Shown here one piece after another: positions 18,003-21,820 of a stretch of DNA of 21,820 nt. Positions within the stretch are counted from its first letter, which is position 1; the number at the start of each line of letters is the position of its first letter. Both the position numbers and the translations under genes were made by a program. The DNA lies in contig NW_014577588.1 in the NCBI RefSeq assembly GCF_000485595.1, forward strand, positions 157,272-179,091, given 5' to 3'. Source of the stretch: Priapulus caudatus. Its lineage: Eukaryota; Priapulida; Priapulimorpha; Priapulimorphida; Priapulidae. The notes beneath the pieces were generated by a model that was not told the origin of the DNA, ran no database searches, and saw nothing but the letters and a program-made list of their open reading frames with translations.

Positions 18003-18519
18003 TCTGGCAAGAAGCCAGCATCATACCATGAAAAGCCAAAGAAGACGTTAATGGGAAGCATCATTTGCTCCATTAGCACTAATGTTGACTTAGTTAAAGT
18101 CACCATTCATGGACAAAATGGCCACAGCCAAGTAAAGGTGTTGCATTGCAGAAAGCGAACTTGTGTCGGTGAAAGAAGACCCTCACAACCTATGTCCACC
18201 AACTGCAGACATGCAAGCTACGGTAAATGCTAGTGGAGTACGAATGAAACCAAGTGGATATTTCCAAGCCGACATTGCCTTTGGGTGCAACGTTATCACC
18301 CGACGTATTGTTGTCTTCCCGGGACTTAGTGGCACAATCCTATCTAAGGATGCCCTAATCGAGCTAAACATAGTCAGGCTCAATCTAGACCCACCTACTG
18401 AGACAACTCGGAAACCTGACAATGTCCAGGTGCCTGAACAAGCTATGATATCCACAGCCAGTAAGTCTAACAAACCACCGATACCGGTAAAGCCGAAGCA
18501 TCTCCTGAAGGCTAGGTGA
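18003..18519 (+). pseudogene. pol: Protease region of pol, degenerate
   Basis: In frame with the zinc knuckles up to about 18140, then shifted near 18142-18160. ELVSVKEDP follows where a retropepsin would have its D-T/S-G-A-E active-site loop, but the catalytic Asp triad itself cannot be read. ADIAFGCNVITRRIVVFPGL and the later LSKDALIELNI fit the flap-to-C-terminal part of gypsy proteases. The frame ends at TGA 18517-18519, which is followed without a frame change by the RT region, so it is probably a nonsense change. Confidence 0.65.
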
Positions 18520-19428
18520 GACACATGCCAGGTCCAGAAACCAGCAAGCCAGGTAACTCGACAGGACTTGATAGATGAGTTTGCTGATGTCTTTGGTCCC
18601 TTAGAAAACCCTGTGAAAGGGGAAAAATTCAAGATTGTTCTGGAAGAAAAAGCGGTGCCGTTCAAAGCCACCAGATCCTATGGTGTGTCATATCCACTGA
18701 TGCCTAAATTAGAGAAAGAACTAGAACACCTCCAGAAAGCTAGGATCATAACACCTCAGACTAAAGCAACAGACTGGGTGCTTCATATAGTAGTGGAGCA
18801 AAAGAAGAACTCGGACGACATCCGCTTATGTGTAAACTTCAAGCCACTGAATAAGTTCTCAAAGCGCGAGGTCTACGAGTCACCATCTGTCCTTGAGACA
18901 GTTCAGAACATTCAAGCCAACGAAGCATCTCTGTTCACGAATTTTGATGCCCAGAAAGGGTACCACCAACTCGAAATAGAAGAGGAATAGAAGGACTTGA
19001 CTACGTTCATAACGCCATTTGGACGTTTTAGGTATGAGAGGGCGCCGTTTGGAATAAACAGTATTTCAGAGCACTACAACCGCCGCATGTCGGAATCCTT
19101 CATGGCCTAGACAACATCGTAAGAGTGGTAGATGATTCCCTCGTGTAAGGGAAGAATGATGAAGACCACCTGATACATGTCCGAGCGTTCCTGGAGCGAT
19201 GTCGTGAGAGGAACATTAGACTGAACGAAAATAAATTTGTATTCAGGAAGCAAGAGATAGAGTTTGCGGGTGTGATCGTGAGTAAGGATGGATTTACCAT
19301 CAGCCCTTCGCTGATAGAGTTACTCAGAGAATTTTCTGAGTCTAGAAGCATAACAGACATGCGATCCTTTCATGGTTTAGCCAACCAAATGTCGCCATAC
19401 GATCCAGAATTGGCAGGCAAACTGGCCC
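18520..19428 (+). pseudogene. pol: Reverse transcriptase region of pol
   Basis: Recognisable RT blocks: DLIDEFADVFGPL at the entry, IRLCVNFKPLNK, LFTNFDAQKGYHQLEI (the first catalytic Asp), LTTFITPFGRFRYERAPFGI, and VVDDSLV with the DD pair of the YxDD site. Stops are at 18988-18990 (TAG) and 19146-19148 (TAA), and the frame changes near 19100. The connection region (FAGVIVSKDGFTISPSLI) follows. Catalytic residues survive but the chain is broken. Confidence 0.93.
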
Positions 19429-19950
19429 CATGCGACACCTACTCAAAAAATCTGAAAAAAAGTTTGAGATGTCAGAGGATGAAAAACAGGCATTCCGCGA
19501 AGTCAAAGAAATGCTAGTACAACCTGGTAGGCTTGCATACTACTTGCCTGGTCAGCCCGTCGAGTTATACACCGATGCAGCATGCAAGTCTGGTTTTGGG
19601 TTTGTCCTGAAACAGAAGCAACGTAACCAGGAATGGAAACCAATCATGGTGGGCAGCCGTACACTAACTGAACTCGAGAAGACGTACATGCCAATCGAAT
19701 CCGAGATGAAAGCACTCTCGTGGGCATACGAAAGGCGTCTATGTTCCTTGTTGGGTTACCTAGGTTCAAAGTGTACACGGATCACCAACCCCTTGTATCG
19801 ATGACGAACAATCGACGACTAGACGAAGTCACCAACCCGAGGCTTCGACGTTGCCTAATGCAAGCACATGAATTTGACATGGAAGTCGAATACATCAAAG
19901 GTAAAACCAACTTGATGGCCGATGCATTTTCGCGGTACCCGACGAAAGAG
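19429..19950 (+). pseudogene. pol: RNase H region of pol
   Basis: After a frame change near 19428 it reads VELYTDAACKSGFGFVLKQK (the first RNase H Asp) and SRTLTELEKTYMPIESEMKA (the Glu). After another frame change near 19725 come FKVYTDHQPLVSM and EVEYIKGKTNLMADAFSRYP, the standard C-terminal RNase H motifs of Ty3/gypsy elements (TDH-PL, and the final Asp in ADAFSR). All acidic catalytic residues appear present. Confidence 0.93.
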
Positions 19951-20049
19951 CCAGACGAAACAGACCTGGAGGAGGAGCGAGAGACACTCCGTACCGTACG
20001 AGCAATCCGCACAGCCTGCATGGAGAAAGCAGATGTTCCTATTCACCTC

Positions 20050-21476
20050 CAGTCGATCAGAGAAGCCTCTGATCGTGATAATGTACCAAACACTGAAGGA
20101 AACAATACTTAATGGATTTCCTGACCAGAAGCGAGACTTGGATGCCTCGATCAGTGAGTACTGGAACGTACGTGAACACCTGTCGATGTCAGATGATGGT
20201 TTTATACTGCATGGCGTAAGACTGTTGATCCCTACCAGTCTTAGAAAACAAACACTGGTGGACCTTCATGCTGGTCATAGAGGTATAGAAGCTACAAAGG
20301 CTAGAGCAAGGCTCATAGTATATTGGCCCCACATTGATGCAATGATAGAACAGTTCTGTCAGTCTTGTAACCAGTGTGAGAAGGACCTACCTAGCCAGCC
20401 AAAGGAACCGATGATGCACCTACCAATCCCAAAGCGAGCGTTCCAATTCATAAGCGCTGACTTTGCTGATTGTGATGGTCGCACATTTCTAATAGTCACC
20501 GACTGGCTATCTGGCTGGTTCATAGTTCGTGAGATGCGCTCAACAGATGCTAATTCCACGATCCACGAGCTAAGACTGATATTCGCTGACACAGCAGTGC
20601 CTGAAGTGCTATACACTGGTAATGGACCACCATTCCCCTCAAGTGTGTTCCAGGGCTTCTGTATGAGGTGGGGAGTGAGATGGATATCCTCATCACCGTA
20701 TTACCCGCAGAGTAATGCGTTCGCAGAAAATGCGGTAAAACAGGCAAAGCACCTACTACGCAGTGGTGTGACGAATGGTAAGGTGGATTTTGAAAAGTGG
20801 ACTCGTGGTCTGCTATCCATTAGGAATACACCCCACAAGGGTACAGGGATAGTCCCTGCAGTCCACCTATATGGACACCTGGTGAATGAAGTAATTCCAG
20901 CACACAAGAATGCCCTGAGCAAAGACTGGCATAAACAACTAGCCGAAGTTGATATCCAGTGAATGCCAGAAAGCTGAGAAATACCGCCCTGGTAAATCCC
21001 TACCTGTCCTCAGTGTAGGTGATCCTGTCTTAGTGCAGAACAGGTGTAACAGAAGATTGGATAAATACGGTTTGGTGCAAGAGCGTAACCTCAAGAATCA
21101 AAAGTATGTTATCCGTCTTCCATCAGGCCTACTGACTGTGAGAAATCGAATTATGCTGAGACGTAGATTCCCACCAACCACGGTACCAACTGCAGGAACG
21201 TCGAAATGGTCACCAATCATTCCAGAGACGAATACTCAGGAAGCTACAGAGCTGGAGATTTACGAGAAGGCAATAACTGCACTGCCACCCATCCAGTTGC
21301 CCGTTGAAGTACCATCAACACTTGAAACCCTGACTGACTGTGCAGATGACGATCCTATTGTCATGAATGACAACAGTGACACTATAATGAATGTCACGTC
21401 TGAAGACTGTCCTGGACCAGTTCGAAGGTCTGGACGTAACAGGAAACCACCTGTACGATTTAGTGACTATGTGTAA
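20050..21476 (+). pseudogene. pol: Integrase region of pol with GPY/F-like C-terminus
   Basis: A zinc-binding H-H-C-C segment (LHAGHRGIEATKARA, CQSCNQC) is followed by the core. The first Asp is in FISADFADCDG. The second, normally in a DNGP motif, is Gly here (VLYTGNGPPF, about 20615). The Glu is kept in NAFAENAVK, where NGKAE is usual. A frame change near 20945 precedes the C-terminal domain (VGDPVLVQNR, YVIRLPSGLLTVRNR), which ends RRSGRNRKPPVRFSDYV and TAA at 21474. With the DDE triad incomplete, strand transfer by this protein is not expected. Confidence 0.93.
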
Positions 21477-21587
21477 CTGTAAGACCTCCCATAACGGTCG
21501 TAATTCAATAGAGTATACGTATGTTCGTTTAGTAACATACTGTTCAATGTTGCTCGTTTATAGTTATGCATTCTAGTACGATCTTGT

Positions 21588-21599
21588 AAGGGAGGGAGA
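21588..21599 (+). other. Polypurine tract
   Basis: aagggagggaga, twelve purines directly before the 3' LTR. This is the expected primer for plus-strand DNA synthesis and confirms the LTR start at 21600. Confidence 0.9.
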
Positions 21600-21753
21600 T
21601 GTAAGATAATTGCAAAACGTTAGAGTAATGTTTATTCTTTGTACGCCCAAGAGGTGGCGCCACTAGTCGAGGATAGAGACTTATATGGCGGGACTCTAGA
21701 CAGTACACGCTGTTGTAACTGCGTCTGTGTGATTCAAGTTTATATGTACAATA
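21600..21753 (+). repeat. 3' LTR, truncated (154 of 225 bp)
   Basis: Identical to 16678-16831 apart from two transitions (a/g at LTR position 6, t/c near position 62). Similarity stops abruptly after gtacaata at 21753. The missing 71 bp include the CA terminus, so no right-hand target duplication can be checked. Confidence 0.92.
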
Positions 21754-21820
21754 CAGGGGAAAAAATACACGGGGGCGGCGGGCGATTTCGCCCCCGAAAT
21801 GCCAAAAAGAGCCCCCGAAA
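21754..21820. mobile_element. Probable left end of another CAGGGG transposon
   Basis: Starts caggggaaaaaatacac exactly where the LTR breaks off, then becomes rich in G and C runs. The same CAGGGG start and composition mark the elements at 8105 and 14650. It contains a small hairpin (tttcg cccc cgaaa, 21786-21799) and repeats gcccccgaaa (21790 and 21811). The window ends inside it. Confidence 0.55.

Larger units (their letters stand above)
16678..21753 (+). mobile_element. Ty3/gypsy LTR retrotransposon, degenerate
   Basis: A 5' LTR (16678-16902), primer binding site, gag, protease remnant, RT, RNase H, integrase (in that order, as in Metaviridae), polypurine tract and truncated 3' LTR. No envelope gene is seen. 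The two LTRs differ at 2 of 154 comparable positions, but the coding region has at least nine frame changes and four in-frame stops, so no complete protein can be made. It lies antisense to CREBRF, most likely within an upstream intron. The right end is interrupted at 21753. Confidence 0.95.

Noticed and set aside
1-21820. tRNA or rRNA genes
   Set aside because: No B-box-like sequence with a foldable cloverleaf and no rRNA-like stretch was noticed by eye; a covariance-model scan was not possible.

Overview
This is a window of animal nuclear DNA. Evidence for a metazoan: GT-AG introns, a BNIP1/Sec20 SNARE gene, a CREBRF/REPTOR bZIP gene, TTAGGG-type repeat blocks, a Ty3/gypsy retrotransposon and many foldback and short DNA transposons. 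The repeat style suggests a marine invertebrate, but the species cannot be fixed from the sequence alone. About 10% of the window is host coding sequence or recognisable exon; the rest is introns, probable UTRs, intergenic DNA and mobile elements.

Left part (1-2023): a head-to-head patch of degenerate TTAGGG/CCCTAA repeats (101-226), an imperfect tandem duplication around a foldback palindrome (451-880), a GC-richer stretch with a TATA-like box (about 1230-1560), a second CCCTAA patch, and two perfect CRE palindromes (1684, 1705) about 0.3 kb upstream of the first BNIP1-like exon.

BNIP1/SEC20 (+ strand, 2024-5969): five coding segments were found by splice sites, reading phase and resemblance to the family: 2024-2180, 2525-2618, 4761-4871, 5162-5283 and 5773-5969. 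The last three are clean and give the SNARE helix, the RRELTDKLL motif and the C-terminal membrane anchor. The first two match the family well but carry single-base frame breaks. A 963-bp TA-flanked element sits in one intron, a small foldback MITE in another, and a further foldback lies just past the stop codon.

Intergenic and probable 3' UTR part (5970-12608): no convincing third gene. It holds a tiny perfect palindrome with 7-bp direct repeats, two DNA transposons with CAGGG termini, microsatellites and candidate poly(A) signals for both genes.

CREBRF/REPTOR (- strand, 16332 down to 12609): the last four coding exons join in phase, namely 16332-16095, 15734-15469, 13499-13377 and 12700-12609 (stop). 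They encode the FFWQYN-type block, the LTPNPKK block, the bZIP basic region and the end of the protein. The 5' part of the gene is outside the window. The long intron holds a 0.5-kb foldback element into which a CAGGGG transposon has inserted.

Right part (16678-21820): a Ty3/gypsy retrotransposon on the + strand, antisense to CREBRF, with a complete 5' LTR, primer binding site, gag, protease remnant, RT, RNase H, integrase, polypurine tract and a 3' LTR that stops early. The 3' LTR is cut at a CAGGGG sequence, probably another transposon running off the window. The coding region has at least nine frame changes and four stops, and the integrase lacks one catalytic aspartate.

The most informative biological point is that BNIP1 and CREBRF are neighbours. 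They are also neighbours in vertebrates (human 5q35), which implies a very old linkage; here they converge tail to tail.
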